From Methanohalophilus mahii DSM 5219 (lineage in GTDB: Archaea; Halobacteriota; Methanosarcinia; Methanosarcinales; Methanosarcinaceae): a DNA stretch of 64,000 nt. The DNA is taken from the NCBI RefSeq assembly GCF_000025865.1, contig NC_014002.1:1302001-1366000 (forward strand), written 5' to 3'. Shown piece after piece: positions 54,723-64,000 of this stretch. The position numbers were made by a program, and so were the translations under genes. Below the pieces are notes generated by a model. The model ran no database searches and was not told the origin of the DNA. It saw nothing but the letters and a program-made list of their open reading frames with translations. Numbering within the stretch: the stretch's first letter is position 1; each line of letters starts with the position of its first letter.

Positions 54723-55373
54723 TCAATTCAAATATTTATCAAGGACAACGCGTATATCATCAAAGACGCTATTTATATCCTTTTCGCCATTGATATGCAC
54801 CACTAAATTCTTGTTAGCATAATAATCTATCAAGGGCTGTGTCTTATTTTTATAGGATTCCAAACGCTGGCGAATGACTTCTTCCCTGTCATCTTCACGC
54901 TGGTACAATTGTCCTCCACAGGAATCACATACACCTTCATTTTGTGGAGGATTAAACCTGACGTGATAACTTTCGCCACATTCACACATGTAACGACCGG
55001 AAAGACGTCCTACGAGTTCTTCGTCCGGAACATCAATATTCAGCACAACGTCCAGTGGCATTCCGATTTCCTCAAGAATACCATCCAGGGCCTCAGCCTG
55101 TGGTATGGTCCGGGGATAACCATCCAGCAAATAACCTTTCTTACAATCAGGTTCTGCCAGACGATTTTTAATAATACCTATCAGAACTTCATCAGGCACA
55201 AGTTCTCCACGGTTCATGTAATGTTCCGCCTTTTTGCCCAGTTCGGTTCCTTGCTTTACATTGGCCCTGAGGATATCCCCTGTAGAGATATGAGGGATAT
55301 CATAATAACTGGAAAGTTCTTTGGCCTGGGTACCTTTTCCGGCACCCGGTGGCCCAAATAACACCACATTCAT
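54723..55373 (-). CDS. adk: Adenylate kinase
   Basis: A 216-residue bacterial-type (long LID) adenylate kinase. P-loop GPPGAGKGTQAKELSSYY; DGYPRTIPQAEALDGI; the LID has a zinc-type Cys pattern (CECGESYHVRFNPPQ ... CDSCGG). Interconverts ATP, AMP and ADP. It is encoded between secY and the DUF106 gene with gaps of 12-20 nt. Confidence 0.95.
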   Translation of the reverse strand: MNVVLFGPPGAGKGTQAKELSSYYDIPHISTGDILRANVKQGTELGKKAEHYMNRGELVPDEVLIGIIKNRLAEPDCKKGYLLDGYPRTIPQAEALDGILEEIGMPLDVVLNIDVPDEELVGRLSGRYMCECGESYHVRFNPPQNEGVCDSCGGQLYQREDDREEVIRQRLESYKNKTQPLIDYYANKNLVVHINGEKDINSVFDDIRVVLDKYLN

Positions 55374-55392
55374 ATTTTTCCTTCCTATATTA

Positions 55393-56871
55393 TTACTCCT
55401 TTCCGAAGAAAGAGCGCATCATTGGATGCATTTCCATCATCTGTTCAGAAGCTATATCCTCATACAACCTGTAGACAATACTTACTGCCAACAGAAGACC
55501 GGTACCCCCGGCACCACCAATGGTACCAAGCAAACTTGCAACCAATGTAAGAGCACCGATAAGTGCACCACCTATGATGGTAACTCTTGGTATGTAGCGC
55601 TCCATTACTTTTTCTATACTACCAATGTTCCTTCTAAAACCTGGTATCTGCATACCGGAATTAAACACTTTCTGGGCCGTTGGTTTGGCACCCATTCCTG
55701 TAGTCTCTATCCAGAACAGCGCAAATATGATACCACCGGCAATCAACATGAAAGCATCTACAAATACATGGAGTCCAATCTGCCATAGTTCTGGGGCAGC
55801 CACACCATAACCTGTATATGTTTCCTGTACTAAAGAAGGAATCCAGTCATAAGGGCTGTTAATAGGTGCCAGATAATACATCACCCCGTTGATAGGGGTT
55901 GAACCGGAATATTCTCCAAAAATTGTAATTCCCCGGCCTGCAAGCATAAGACCGATTAACTGTATATTTGCCTGTAGTGCTCTGACAAGAATCATCGGCA
56001 GAACTGAAGCATAGATCAGTTTCACAGGGAACCGACCTCTTGCCCCTTTCACGGAACTATGTGCAAGAGGAATTTCAATACGGGTACTTTCTGCATATAC
56101 AACCAAAAAGAAAATTGCAACTGTAGTGATAAGCGCCAATATTCCTCCCTGTATCAGGATAAACATGAAACCATCACCGGAGAAAAGATAATCTGCTCCT
56201 ACATTCTGAATGATATAAAGCCATTTGGGAATAATACCGGCAGGCAATCCGGATTGATCGGGTACCCAGTTAATTAAACCGGTCACAATCTGCTGTGAAA
56301 CACCCGCAACAATGAAAAGTCCTACACCGGATCCAATACCCCACTTGGAAACAATTTCGTCCATAAATAAGATCAATACTCCACCCAAACATATCTGGAG
56401 GAATATCAGGAATGTAAGTACTCCCAGACCCACTCCCAGAGATGCGGCAATACTTGCATCAGGTTGAATGTAACCTCCAACAATCTGAGGTAGTGCAGTA
56501 AGTACAATCATAATGAATACGAGAAACTTTTGAGCACCCTGGAAAAAAGCTTGATCCCGGGGGTCTGACATATCGAGTTTGATAATATCTGCACCGGTGA
56601 GAAGCTGAAGAACAATGGATGCAGTAACAATAGGGCCAATACCAAGAAGCATCAGAGTACCGGAAGCTCCAGCAAAGAAAGCTCTGTATTGGTCGAATAG
56701 GTCAATGGATTCTGAGGAAAGCCCAAACAGAGGTACATTTGCAAGAGCAAAGTACAGCATGAGGATCCCCAGAGTCCACAGCAGTTTATTCTTGAAGTGA
56801 ACATGCCCTTCCGGACTTGACACAGCAGGTAATCTGTTAAAAAACGGTTCTAAACTTTCCTTAAAGCTCAT
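55393..56871 (-). CDS. secY: Preprotein translocase subunit SecY
   Basis: A 492-residue ten-helix translocation pore. The plug region and helix 2-3 (FAGASGTLMLLGIGPIVTAS; IVLQLLTGADIIKLD) and the cytoplasmic loops (RIEIPLAHSSVKGARGRFPV; GMQIPGFRRNIGSIEKVMER) are typical of archaeal SecY. ATG 56871 follows AGGTGTAATTG; a TTG lies one codon upstream. It follows rpl15 by about 90 nt in the same operon. Confidence 0.95.
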   Translation of the reverse strand: MSFKESLEPFFNRLPAVSSPEGHVHFKNKLLWTLGILMLYFALANVPLFGLSSESIDLFDQYRAFFAGASGTLMLLGIGPIVTASIVLQLLTGADIIKLDMSDPRDQAFFQGAQKFLVFIMIVLTALPQIVGGYIQPDASIAASLGVGLGVLTFLIFLQICLGGVLILFMDEIVSKWGIGSGVGLFIVAGVSQQIVTGLINWVPDQSGLPAGIIPKWLYIIQNVGADYLFSGDGFMFILIQGGILALITTVAIFFLVVYAESTRIEIPLAHSSVKGARGRFPVKLIYASVLPMILVRALQANIQLIGLMLAGRGITIFGEYSGSTPINGVMYYLAPINSPYDWIPSLVQETYTGYGVAAPELWQIGLHVFVDAFMLIAGGIIFALFWIETTGMGAKPTAQKVFNSGMQIPGFRRNIGSIEKVMERYIPRVTIIGGALIGALTLVASLLGTIGGAGGTGLLLAVSIVYRLYEDIASEQMMEMHPMMRSFFGKE

Positions 56872-56958
56872 CAATTACACCTTTTGCCAGGTTCCAATAT
56901 TGTAATATATAAATGTAAATATATCGGATAGGTTAATAAGAGTAATGTCATTTAGACA

Positions 56959-57393
56959 TTACTCTTTTATAGCAACACATGATCCGCCGGCTTCCTCGAT
57001 CTTTGATCGGGCAGATCCGGAAAAACTGGATGCTGTAATTTCCATTTTTTTGTTAACCTTTCCTGAGCCCAGAACTTTTTCAATTTCCAGGTCTGCAAGA
57101 TTGATTTTATATATGCCATCCTCAACATTTGCAAAACCATCCACTACAAGTTGGTCTGCAAGTTCATCAAGTTCACCTACATTTACAATGGAAACTTCAT
57201 GAATTGATTTTAAAGGACGTTTGAATCCATATTTACCGTGGGTGTAACCACCCTGAAGTGCACGGACAAAATGATGATTGACTTCACCACATCTGCCACG
57301 TCCACCGCGGTTTCCAGCACCACGTCTGTTTTTGGTAGTGCCGCCACCACAGGTCCTGGAACCCCTATACTTCTTTGTTTGAGTTTTACCCAT
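56959..57393 (-). CDS. rpl15: Ribosomal protein uL15
   Basis: A 144-residue large-subunit protein. The basic, glycine-rich head ([20 protein letters not shown]) and [20 protein letters not shown] are typical of archaeal L15; it ends with the conserved VEEAGG-like [14 protein letters not shown]. It follows rpl30 by 4 nt and is the last ribosomal gene before secY. Confidence 0.95.
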   Translation of the reverse strand: MGKTQTKKYRGSRTCGGGTTKNRRGAGNRGGRGRCGEVNHHFVRALQGGYTHGKYGFKRPLKSIHEVSIVNVGELDELADQLVVDGFANVEDGIYKINLADLEIEKVLGSGKVNKKMEITASSFSGSARSKIEEAGGSCVAIKE

Positions 57394-57397
57394 AATC

Positions 57398-57859
57398 TCA
57401 CCTCATCTTGTTAAGAAGAACATTGATGTTTTCATCATGGTTACCAAGTACCCCACCATTCTGAATAGGCCTTTTGATACCTGAATGACCTTTTCTTGGA
57501 GGATGTAACCTGAATACAGGTTTCAGACCTGGAATTGCGGAAAAACTGGCTTTGCCTTCGGAAACGGCTTCTGCAAAAGAAGCAATCGAATCAAAATCTG
57601 TATTTTCAGCAATGTATTCATCGGTAAGAGAGATTCCACCTTCGATTTTACCACGGTTGGCAAGAATCTGGGTAAGGGTTTGTGCATCGATCTTACCATA
57701 AGCCACGTAGTCCTTCACTTTCTGGATCATACCATTGTTATTGGGTGTCTCATCGAGTATCACGCAGTGATTGATACGATTCAGGCGAAGCATAGTTAAG
57801 GTATCAGCAATGGGTTTCCTGACATTAACATTTCCACGCATTCTTATAACCGCATACAT
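57398..57859 (-). CDS. rpl30: Ribosomal protein uL30
   Basis: A 153-residue archaeal/eukaryotic-type (long) L30/L7e. [40 protein letters not shown] and the C-terminal [20 protein letters not shown] are diagnostic. It starts 2 nt after rps5 ends. Confidence 0.95.
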   Translation of the reverse strand: MYAVIRMRGNVNVRKPIADTLTMLRLNRINHCVILDETPNNNGMIQKVKDYVAYGKIDAQTLTQILANRGKIEGGISLTDEYIAENTDFDSIASFAEAVSEGKASFSAIPGLKPVFRLHPPRKGHSGIKRPIQNGGVLGNHDENINVLLNKMR

Positions 57860-57861
57860 TT

Positions 57862-58497
57862 TCAGGCCTCCTTACATTCCATTTTGAGAGGTTCCCTAAT
57901 TGTACCGGTATGCTTGAGAGCATTGTATGTTGCTTTGGCAAAGTTGAGGGTAGTTCTGGTCTGACCTTCGGTCCTTGTCCAGACATCCTTGATACCGGCC
58001 TTTTCAAGCACTTTCCTTGCAGTATCCCCTGCAGCAAGACCAAGACCCCTGGGAGCTGGTTTCAGTTCTACATTGACACTGCCTGCTTTGCCACGCACCT
58101 CGGAAGGAACAGTATGTGGAAGCCCACAACCACATTCCCAGGAACCGCAGCCACGTTTTACACGAGTAATGTTCATCTTGGCATTGCGAATTGCCTTACG
58201 GATAGCAGGTCCAACCTGTCCGTCTTTGGCCTGACCAAGACCCACATACCCGTCACCATTTCCTACAATAACTGTTGCCCTGAACTTGACACGTCTTCCA
58301 GAGTCAGTCATCCTCTGAACCATATTAATATCAAGTACTTCATCTTCAAGACCGGGTAACAGTATATCCACAATATTAGATTCCCTGATTGGCAAACCTG
58401 ACTCAATAGCTTCGTCCATAGAAGTTATCTGTCCTTCAGCTACCAGACTGCCAAGTCTTGTGAGGGGAACCCAATCTTCTTCATATTGATATGCCAT
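57862..58497 (-). CDS. rps5: Ribosomal protein uS5
   Basis: A 211-residue small-subunit protein with the S5 double-stranded RNA-binding fold: [20 protein letters not shown] then GQAKDGQV, and [20 protein letters not shown]. Archaeal length. It lies between rpl18 and rpl30. Confidence 0.95.
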   Translation of the reverse strand: MAYQYEEDWVPLTRLGSLVAEGQITSMDEAIESGLPIRESNIVDILLPGLEDEVLDINMVQRMTDSGRRVKFRATVIVGNGDGYVGLGQAKDGQVGPAIRKAIRNAKMNITRVKRGCGSWECGCGLPHTVPSEVRGKAGSVNVELKPAPRGLGLAAGDTARKVLEKAGIKDVWTRTEGQTRTTLNFAKATYNALKHTGTIREPLKMECKEA

Positions 58498-58506
58498 ATA
58501 ACCACC

Positions 58507-59028
58507 TTAATTGAAATCCGAAAGGATCTTTTCTTTTGTCGCCTCGAAAACCTCTGGCAGATTTGATCCTTCAAGATATTCTGCCACATGTTCTCCACTT
58601 ATGCGCTCATCTGATGGGAATACAGCAGGATTGTGCGGGATATCCATTCCGGAATCCACTGCACCTTTAAGAGCTGCATAGACTTTACAACCAGCAGAGG
58701 GAGATTGTAATCCAATATCCAGCACACCTGTTTCATAGCCTTCAGCAAGCGCTTTATTTCCAAAAAGCAAGCCTGTAAGATAAGCCGCAGTGGTGTTGCT
58801 GGTAGATCCCTCATAACCGTATTTGCCCAATTCGCCTGAAATTGCGGAGACAAGAGTTTCGTCTCCTTCATTATTTGGAATTACCAGCTGTATCCTGACA
58901 TTCCTAATACTTTTCCTAACAACAAGACGATTTTCTTTTGAAAGGAGCAATCTCAGACGTTGGTGATAATCAGTACGCCCTTCCCTTCTTCTTCTGAAAG
59001 GAACTTTATAACGGGGGCCTGTTGCCAT
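58507..59028 (-). CDS. rpl18: Ribosomal protein uL18
   Basis: A 173-residue 5S-rRNA-binding protein. [20 protein letters not shown] and [20 protein letters not shown] are the archaeal signature; [20 protein letters not shown] lies near the C-terminus. Confidence 0.95.
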   Translation of the reverse strand: MATGPRYKVPFRRRREGRTDYHQRLRLLLSKENRLVVRKSIRNVRIQLVIPNNEGDETLVSAISGELGKYGYEGSTSNTTAAYLTGLLFGNKALAEGYETGVLDIGLQSPSAGCKVYAALKGAVDSGMDIPHNPAVFPSDERISGEHVAEYLEGSNLPEVFEATKEKILSDFN

Positions 59029-59074
59029 GATTTATCCTCCAACATATAATATGTAAATTCATTTTAATCAATAC

Positions 59075-59521
59075 TCATTCATCTTTTCCGATATCGAGGT
59101 GAGCTTCAAGATGAGCAACACTTCTGTATTCTCCACCTTTGGCTTTCCTGTAAACCTTACAATAGGTGGGTCTGTCGAGTGCACCATCATCACGAAGTTC
59201 TTTGAGCCTGCGGCGAAGTGCACGGATCTTTTTCATCCATTGCTCTTTACGAGGGTTTCTTGCACCTTTCTTACCTTTCCTGGACCCATGACCCTTTCTG
59301 TGGCCATATTTCCTCTTGGCATCTCTGGCACGAGCCCTGCCGCGACTTACACCTTTAACAGGTGCGGACTTTATATTACCACTTTCAACAAGTTCACGAA
59401 TATCTTCCCTTGTGATCGCAGCAGCGATATCCTCAGATGCTTCGGGGTCAAGCCAGACACGGTTCATTCCGCATCCTAAGACTTTAGATGCAATCCTGCG
59501 CTGGTTGGTGAGATTTGTCAT
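59075..59521 (-). CDS. rpl19e: Ribosomal protein eL19
   Basis: A 148-residue archaeal/eukaryotic-specific protein. [20 protein letters not shown], the RNA-binding basic stretch [20 protein letters not shown] and [20 protein letters not shown] are diagnostic. It follows rpl32e by one base. Confidence 0.95.
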   Translation of the reverse strand: MTNLTNQRRIASKVLGCGMNRVWLDPEASEDIAAAITREDIRELVESGNIKSAPVKGVSRGRARARDAKRKYGHRKGHGSRKGKKGARNPRKEQWMKKIRALRRRLKELRDDGALDRPTYCKVYRKAKGGEYRSVAHLEAHLDIGKDE

Positions 59522-59522
59522 C

Positions 59523-59948
59523 TCATTGACCTCCTTTACGATTGAATATCTTTATACCCATTTCATCCGCTTTGGACTCAATAAGAGCTCTTTTCCTGCC
59601 GCCGACTTTGCCAGATATACGGATTGCCTGTATGGAGGCATCGATATCTTCCACATCAGCCGGGTTATGCACAAGCACTTCTACAAATCCGGATGGATGT
59701 AATCCCTTTACTGTTTTGGGACTTCCATAACCTACCTGTGCGATAGAACCCTTGGCAACATAATGTCTACGCAATTTGCCCTGCAAACCTCTGGGACGTC
59801 TCCAGTTGGAATCAAGACGCTTGAATTTGTGGGAACCCGCTCTTTTGAAAGTGGGTTTTTTACTTTTCTGGAGTTTGCGTGCCTTGAAAAGCCTTTTACA
59901 TTCGGCATCTTCGAAAAGCCCACATTTTAAATCAGTATTCTCTTCCAT
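59523..59948 (-). CDS. rpl32e: Ribosomal protein eL32
   Basis: A 141-residue archaeal/eukaryotic-specific protein. The core [20 protein letters not shown] then [10 protein letters not shown] is diagnostic, followed by [21 protein letters not shown] use ATG 59948 after GGTGGT rather than the in-frame GTG at 59957. Confidence 0.94.
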   Translation of the reverse strand: MEENTDLKCGLFEDAECKRLFKARKLQKSKKPTFKRAGSHKFKRLDSNWRRPRGLQGKLRRHYVAKGSIAQVGYGSPKTVKGLHPSGFVEVLVHNPADVEDIDASIQAIRISGKVGGRKRALIESKADEMGIKIFNRKGGQ

Positions 59949-59962
59949 TAAGACCACCTATC

Positions 59963-60493
59963 TCAACTCTTCTCAATAAGATATAATCCGTCCTGGAATA
60001 CACGGGGATCAAAAGCTTTGATGCGTGTAATCTGTTCCATATTGGAAGCAGTTTGTCCTACATCTTCCCTGTTGATGCCAGTAATTGTCACTTCATCAGA
60101 GCTGGTTTTGACTTTGGTTTCACCAATTATCCTGGAAACCCTTGCCCTTTTCTCACCAAGGAAATTATTGATAAGCAATTTATCTCCTTCTACTTTAAGC
60201 TGCATTGGAAAGTGAGAGTAAACTACTTTCATCTTATACTCAAAACCATTGACAACACCATCCATAAGATTGCTTATGTGAGAAGCAAAGGTTCCAACCA
60301 TTGCTTTTTGCCTTTTCCTTACGGACTGGCAATCCACAGTTACTTCAGATTCATCAACGGTAATAGTGATCCCGGGATACCAGAGACGCTTTGTATTGGT
60401 ACCTTTTTCTCCTGAGGCGGTGAAGACCTTATTATCATAGGAAACTGTCACACCTTCAGGGATTGGGACTGCTTTTTTCGTTTCTTTAACCAT
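59963..60493 (-). CDS. rpl6: Ribosomal protein uL6
   Basis: A 176-residue large-subunit protein. [40 protein letters not shown] and [20 protein letters not shown] are family-typical, with the archaeal C-terminus [19 protein letters not shown]. It follows rps8 by 18 nt. Confidence 0.95.
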   Translation of the reverse strand: MVKETKKAVPIPEGVTVSYDNKVFTASGEKGTNTKRLWYPGITITVDESEVTVDCQSVRKRQKAMVGTFASHISNLMDGVVNGFEYKMKVVYSHFPMQLKVEGDKLLINNFLGEKRARVSRIIGETKVKTSSDEVTITGINREDVGQTASNMEQITRIKAFDPRVFQDGLYLIEKS

Positions 60494-60511
60494 ATCAACT
60501 TCCCCTTATAT

Positions 60512-60904
60512 TCAGTAAACAAACGAAAGGAGCTGACCTCCGACATTTTGCTCACGTGCCTGATACTGGGAGATTACACCAGCAGGAGTCGTGAGAATTA
60601 ATGTACCGAAGTTTCTTGCAGGAAGGAATTGCTTTTCCCATTTTTCGAGGTTATCAGCACCTACTGAATGTCTGGGTTTGATAGCACCACATTTGTTTAT
60701 CCTTCCGGCAAGTTCAACTTTATAAAGGCCAGCTTTGCCGTCATCTTCAAATTCAAATTCACCGATATATCCGGACTCTTTCATTACTTTCAGGACGTTG
60801 CCAATCAGTTTTGATGCAGGTTTGACGGTACATTCCTGTTTACCTACGGATTCTGCATTCTTAATTACCGACAGTGCATCTGCAAGAGGATCTAATAATA
60901 CCAT
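60512..60904 (-). CDS. rps8: Ribosomal protein uS8
   Basis: A 130-residue rRNA-binding protein. [20 protein letters not shown] begins it, and it ends with the S8 signature [20 protein letters not shown] then [12 protein letters not shown] 60904 follows GAGGTGATT by a few bases and is chosen over the upstream TTG at 60910. Confidence 0.95.
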   Translation of the reverse strand: MVLLDPLADALSVIKNAESVGKQECTVKPASKLIGNVLKVMKESGYIGEFEFEDDGKAGLYKVELAGRINKCGAIKPRHSVGADNLEKWEKQFLPARNFGTLILTTPAGVISQYQAREQNVGGQLLSFVY

Positions 60905-60915
60905 AATCAATCACC

Positions 60916-61068
60916 TCATGTATATTTTTCAAAACCCATTTCATGGGCTACTTCCCTGAAACAATGCCTGCAAAGGTAGATGCCGTATTTACGGATCAAT
61001 CCCTGCTTACGACCGCATCTTCTGCACTCGCTGGCACCACGTCCAAAACTTTTCTTGGTTTGTACCAT
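60916..61068 (-). CDS. rps14: Ribosomal protein uS14 (zinc-binding type)
   Basis: A 50-residue S14 with two zinc-binding Cys pairs, [10 protein letters not shown] and [16 protein letters not shown]. It starts [14 protein letters not shown]. Its ATG shares a base with the rpl5 stop (taATG), and it ends 11 nt before rps8. The position between rpl5 and rps8 is the conserved one. Confidence 0.95.
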   Translation of the reverse strand: MVQTKKSFGRGASECRRCGRKQGLIRKYGIYLCRHCFREVAHEMGFEKYT

Positions 61069-61577
61069 TATACGACCTCCACCGCATATTTCTCCTTGAA
61101 GAATGAAATTGAATCATCCTTTGTTATTTTATGTGAACTGGAGATTTTATGTTTTGAAGCACGCCTTTTCTTGACCCTGTAACCCGGACGGTTTACTATG
61201 ACATTTATGTCCATCCCAAAGATACCGATATTCGGATCATATCTCATTCCAGGGAAATCAGTGTGCTCTTCGATTCCGAAAGCCACGTTTCCATCATTAT
61301 CAAACTGGGAAGCAGAAAGTTTCTTCTCAATAATGTCAATCGACGTTGAAAGAAAATCTTCTGCATTCTTTCCCCTGAGGGTTACTTTACATCCTATTGG
61401 TTCATGCTTTTTGATACCAAAGGAAGGCATGGTTCTTCTGGAATAGCATCTGACAACTTCCTGTCCGGTAATAGTTGACAATATTCCTTCTGCATCCACA
61501 AGATGCTGACCACTCTCTCCTACACCCATATGAACAACTACCTTGTCAATGCTGGGATCTCTCATTGGGTTAGTCAA
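61068..61577 (-). CDS. rpl5: Ribosomal protein uL5
   Basis: A 169-residue 5S-rRNA-binding protein. [39 protein letters not shown] and [20 protein letters not shown] are diagnostic. The TTG at 61577 (MTNPMRDPS) fits the archaeal N-terminus and overlaps rps4e by 8 nt; ATG 61565 is possible. Confidence 0.94.
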   Translation of the reverse strand: MTNPMRDPSIDKVVVHMGVGESGQHLVDAEGILSTITGQEVVRCYSRRTMPSFGIKKHEPIGCKVTLRGKNAEDFLSTSIDIIEKKLSASQFDNDGNVAFGIEEHTDFPGMRYDPNIGIFGMDINVIVNRPGYRVKKRRASKHKISSSHKITKDDSISFFKEKYAVEVV

Positions 61578-62280
61578 TCAGCTCACCACCCATTGTAATT
61601 TCAGGCTCGTCTTCGCCAATTACAAAAACATAATCCTCAATTGTTTCGAAATCGGTTTTTCCAGAAATGGAGACCGTATTCTTCTTGGAACTGAGAACTG
61701 TGTTGATCTCGGCTATCTTTCCGACCTCTCCGGTGTGGCTACCGCCTACAATAAGGGCAAGATTACCTTCTTTGTATTCGATGTGTTTAAGGATCTCCTT
61801 ACCAGGAATAGATATCACAATAGAATCCTTTCTTTTGTAATCGTTTGATCCAAGCACATTGGACCCGTCATCCAGATTAAGCTGTAACTTGCCACCTTTT
61901 ATGCAGGTCTTTCCGTCAATTCTGCAAAGTTTCTTTTCCTCGATACCTCCAATTTTCTGGAGGGAAAGCCTTCCCATTCTGTCAAGCAAAACCCTGTAAG
62001 AAGTGTTATCGGAAGGTATAGTAATAATATCCATTATCCCTACGGGTAAACGAACGTCTTTGCGTACTACACCGTCAACCAGAACTTTCCCTTCGGAAAG
62101 GACTCTTTTTGCCTCTGCCCTGTTATCCACTATGCCAAGCATATCACGCAGCACTACGGCAAGAGGTACGCTCTGTTCTTTGCTGTGAGGGCCTGGCCTG
62201 GTAGAGGTTATCCATTTTCTAGATTTCTTGGATATCTGCCAGCTTTTCGGGACAGATATTCTCTTTTGATGTTTGCCCAC
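61570..62280 (-). CDS. rps4e: Ribosomal protein eS4
   Basis: A 236-residue archaeal/eukaryotic-specific protein with an S4 domain and a KOW motif ([20 protein letters not shown]). The opening [20 protein letters not shown] and [20 protein letters not shown] are diagnostic. It starts with GTG after AGGTGATA. Confidence 0.95.
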   Translation of the reverse strand: MGKHQKRISVPKSWQISKKSRKWITSTRPGPHSKEQSVPLAVVLRDMLGIVDNRAEAKRVLSEGKVLVDGVVRKDVRLPVGIMDIITIPSDNTSYRVLLDRMGRLSLQKIGGIEEKKLCRIDGKTCIKGGKLQLNLDDGSNVLGSNDYKRKDSIVISIPGKEILKHIEYKEGNLALIVGGSHTGEVGKIAEINTVLSSKKNTVSISGKTDFETIEDYVFVIGEDEPEITMGGELID

Positions 62281-62284
62281 ACTA

Positions 62285-62638
62285 TCACCTGCTCTTTAGT
62301 AATCTTGATTCTCTCTGTTTATCGTTCAAATCCAGTGATGTAATCATTAAATTCGACGGATAAAGCGGCCTGGGTACTTCTGTCCCATCTGCCTTGGTAA
62401 CGTAGACGCCCTCAATCACGACCATTCCAGTTTTTAGAGAAGCACCTTCTACCAATCCTTTTGTTCCTGCATGGTCACCACGCATTACCTGTACGGTATC
62501 GCCTACCGATACAGTTGCATTGCGTCCGTACTTGGAACGCAGGTCCTTGGAAAGAGGAGCTTTCATGTATTTTTGTTTGACGTGGAGAGGGGCAGTGCCA
62601 CGTGCCTTTCTCTGTTTTCTTGGCTGTTTTGACACCAT
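62285..62638 (-). CDS. rpl24: Ribosomal protein uL24
   Basis: A 117-residue protein with a KOW motif ([20 protein letters not shown]). The archaeal start [20 protein letters not shown] follows GAGGTAATCAAT at ATG 62638; an upstream in-frame TTG would overlap rpl14 and is unlikely. Confidence 0.94.
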   Translation of the reverse strand: MVSKQPRKQRKARGTAPLHVKQKYMKAPLSKDLRSKYGRNATVSVGDTVQVMRGDHAGTKGLVEGASLKTGMVVIEGVYVTKADGTEVPRPLYPSNLMITSLDLNDKQRESRLLKSR

Positions 62639-62648
62639 ATTGATTACC

Positions 62649-63047
62649 TCACACAATCATTGATGCTGTAGTCCCTATCTTGGGGAAACGTTCTGCGACT
62701 TCCCTGGCAATGGGACCCTTAATATCTGTTCCTTTGGGGAAACCGGTGGGATCTGTAATTACCACTGCGTTATCCTCAAAGCTAACCCGGGTTCCATCAG
62801 GTCTGCGGAATTCTTTTTTCTGCCTGACAACTACTGCGTGGAGTATCTGCCTTCTCATTTCAGGAGTTCCTTTCTTGACTGAGACGACACACATATCACC
62901 CAAACCTGCTTTTGGCTGGCGGTTTTTCACACCACGGTATTTCTTGACAGAAATAATTTCCACAGTCCTTGCACCGGTATTGTCAACACAGTCGATACGT
63001 GCACCGGCATTAAGGCATTTGGGGACACTGGAACGCATTCCTTTCAT
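62649..63047 (-). CDS. rpl14: Ribosomal protein uL14
   Basis: A 132-residue rRNA-binding protein. [40 protein letters not shown] and [20 protein letters not shown] are diagnostic. The ATG at 63047 follows GGAGG by 7 nt and overlaps the rps17 stop region by 4 nt. Confidence 0.95.
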   Translation of the reverse strand: MKGMRSSVPKCLNAGARIDCVDNTGARTVEIISVKKYRGVKNRQPKAGLGDMCVVSVKKGTPEMRRQILHAVVVRQKKEFRRPDGTRVSFEDNAVVITDPTGFPKGTDIKGPIAREVAERFPKIGTTASMIV

Positions 63048-63373
63048 ACATGTGCCTCCGTCTTAACAACTACGTAAGCTTTGGTCTTGCTCAGGGGACG
63101 ACATTCTGCTATTGTTACAATGTCCCCTTCCTTTGCATCAATGCAAGGAGGGTTGTGAGCATGTATCTTTGACTGACGTTTCTCGTACCGCTGGTACTTA
63201 TTGATGAATTTATCATATTTTCGCTGGATTACAACTGTCCTATCCATACTGTCACTGACTACCTTTCCAGACAACACCTGCCCCCTTACGGGAAGTGTGC
63301 CATGGAAAGGACAATTTATGTCGTCACATTCTTCGGAAGGTTCAGGAACATCCAATCCAATGTTTCGTGCCAT
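63044..63373 (-). CDS. rps17: Ribosomal protein uS17
   Basis: A 109-residue archaeal S17. [20 protein letters not shown] then [12 protein letters not shown] is the archaeal head; [20 protein letters not shown] and [20 protein letters not shown] are conserved. ATG 63373 follows GAGGTAATAATC; longer in-frame starts overlap rnp1. Confidence 0.95.
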   Translation of the reverse strand: MARNIGLDVPEPSEECDDINCPFHGTLPVRGQVLSGKVVSDSMDRTVVIQRKYDKFINKYQRYEKRQSKIHAHNPPCIDAKEGDIVTIAECRPLSKTKAYVVVKTEAHV

Positions 63374-63378
63374 GATTA

Positions 63379-63687
63379 TTACCTCATGCGTAATTTCCTG
63401 ATATTCTTGGTCCTGTTTTCGGGTTGTGAGAGCAAGAGGATGCCCCCGACCTCTACTGATGTGGCCGGGGAACACCCAGAACCAACTGGTAGATGAAACA
63501 CAAATTTGGAACCAGATTTTGGTACTTGTTTTTCGTACATATCTTCGACCTCGATTACCAACATGTTCCGCGTCTCATCTACTACTTTTCCATTAATGCC
63601 TGCAAGATATTGATTGGTAGAATCAACCACATCAACCATCAATCCTATCAATTCGTGATAGATCAGGTTTTGTGGTGATATATCCAA
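63379..63687 (-). CDS. rnp1: Ribonuclease P protein component 1 (Rpp29)
   Basis: A 102-residue RNase P subunit with an Sm-like fold. Conserved stretches are [37 protein letters not shown] and [20 protein letters not shown]. It starts with TTG after AAGGAGATATAAA, between rpl29 and rps17, its usual archaeal place. Confidence 0.93.
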   Translation of the reverse strand: MDISPQNLIYHELIGLMVDVVDSTNQYLAGINGKVVDETRNMLVIEVEDMYEKQVPKSGSKFVFHLPVGSGCSPATSVEVGGILLLSQPENRTKNIRKLRMR

Positions 63688-63688
63688 T

Positions 63689-63892
63689 TTATATCTCCTT
63701 CATTTCCCTCTGGATGGTTTTTATTCTCGCAATCGTCCTTCTGAGTTCCTTAATACGACCGGGATTTTCAGGTGCGCCACCCGCAGAGGAAAGGGCACGT
63801 TCCTTGATAAGCTCGTTCATGAGTTTTTCAAGTTCATCTATTTTTTCATTGGGAGACATATCCCTGATTTCCTTTACACGAAGGATTGCCAT
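63689..63892 (-). CDS. rpl29: Ribosomal protein uL29
   Basis: A 67-residue two-helix protein. [32 protein letters not shown] and [20 protein letters not shown] are diagnostic. Its ATG shares one base with the stop of the upstream gene (tgATG). Confidence 0.94.
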   Translation of the reverse strand: MAILRVKEIRDMSPNEKIDELEKLMNELIKERALSSAGGAPENPGRIKELRRTIARIKTIQREMKEI

Positions 63893-64000
63893 CAGTTATC
63901 CCCCCTATGAACACGTGCCATGGGATGCCAGTAATCATGTTCTTCATGCTTGTGCTGCCATACCCCTTCAACAAGCCTACGCTGCTCACCTGGAAGTTGT
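63892..64000 (-). CDS. rps3: C-terminal end of the gene upstream of rpl29 (probably ribosomal protein uS3)
   Basis: Only the last 35 codons lie in the window; they read [34 protein letters not shown] and TGA. The archaeal order S3-L29-Rnp1-S17 and the 1-nt stop/start overlap with rpl29 suggest uS3, whose archaeal C-terminal tail is variable. The identification rests on gene order, not on a recognised motif. Confidence 0.6.
   Translation of the reverse strand, partial: QLPGEQRRLVEGVWQHKHEEHDYWHPMARVHRGDN

Overview
The window comes from a methylotrophic methanogen of the Methanosarcinales, most like the Methanolobus / Methanohalophilus / Methanococcoides group. This rests on the archaeal S10/spc-type ribosomal operon with eL19, eL32, eS4, Rnp1, SecY, Adk, a DUF106 insertase, Cmk and Cbf5; a tRNA with a bulge-helix-bulge intron; PGF-CTERM type surface anchors; glucosyl-3-phosphoglycerate synthase (a compatible-solute enzyme); multiheme cytochromes; and near-absence of TAG stop codons, as in organisms that decode UAG as pyrrolysine. 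The genus is an inference.

Layout. 1-5992: a PadR regulator fragment, an octaheme cytochrome, two ArsR-type loci (ArsR + DUF169 + a tiny UAG-containing ORF; a Cys-rich mini-protein divergent from an ArsR-ArsM fusion). 5993-14005: a decayed Cas1 fragment, peroxiredoxin, and a minus-strand redox group (monoheme cytochrome c, SHOCT protein, frameshifted methyltransferase, anchored octaheme cytochrome, DUF4405 membrane protein), then a hydroxyacid dehydrogenase, a YHS protein and an amino-acid permease. 14457-30895: a complete casposon in the 3' end of tRNA-Leu(CAA). 31199-36885: molybdopterin-fold lipoprotein, SnoaL-like protein, and an operon of S2P protease, K+ channel, RCK protein and TauE-like exporter. 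36943-52512: tRNA-Arg, pheT, a type IV pilus-like ATPase/platform pair, rnhB, purQS, a CDP-alcohol phosphotransferase, TPR protein, gpgS, aminotransferase, P-type ATPase, pyrophosphatase, tRNA-Ser. 52523-64000: the cbf5-to-rps3 ribosomal superoperon on the minus strand.

The centrepiece is the casposon (14516-30881). It has ~30-bp terminal inverted repeats, a 14-bp target duplication that includes the tRNA-Leu 3' end, Cas1 with a C-terminal HTH (casposase), a family B DNA polymerase, an HNH nuclease, two HTH-like proteins and a zinc-ribbon coiled-coil protein preceded by helically phased ATTCC repeats. Its cargo is a SIR2-domain operon, a KAP P-loop NTPase and a cohesin/dockerin surface-protein pair. 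Two of its core genes contain in-frame UAG: PolB at codon 82, between exonuclease motifs I and II, and the gene directly upstream of cas1 (two UAGs). Reading these as pyrrolysine restores a full exonuclease domain and brings the second gene to within 16 nt of cas1. A third terminal repeat just outside the left end, and a separate decayed Cas1 at 6078-6332, point to repeated casposon insertions here.

Other UAG-containing reading frames (a 27-codon ORF at 4462, a TPR gene at 45600-46226) lie outside the element. Several ordinary genes look broken: methyltransferase and YHS frameshifts, and an ochre codon in the K+ channel.
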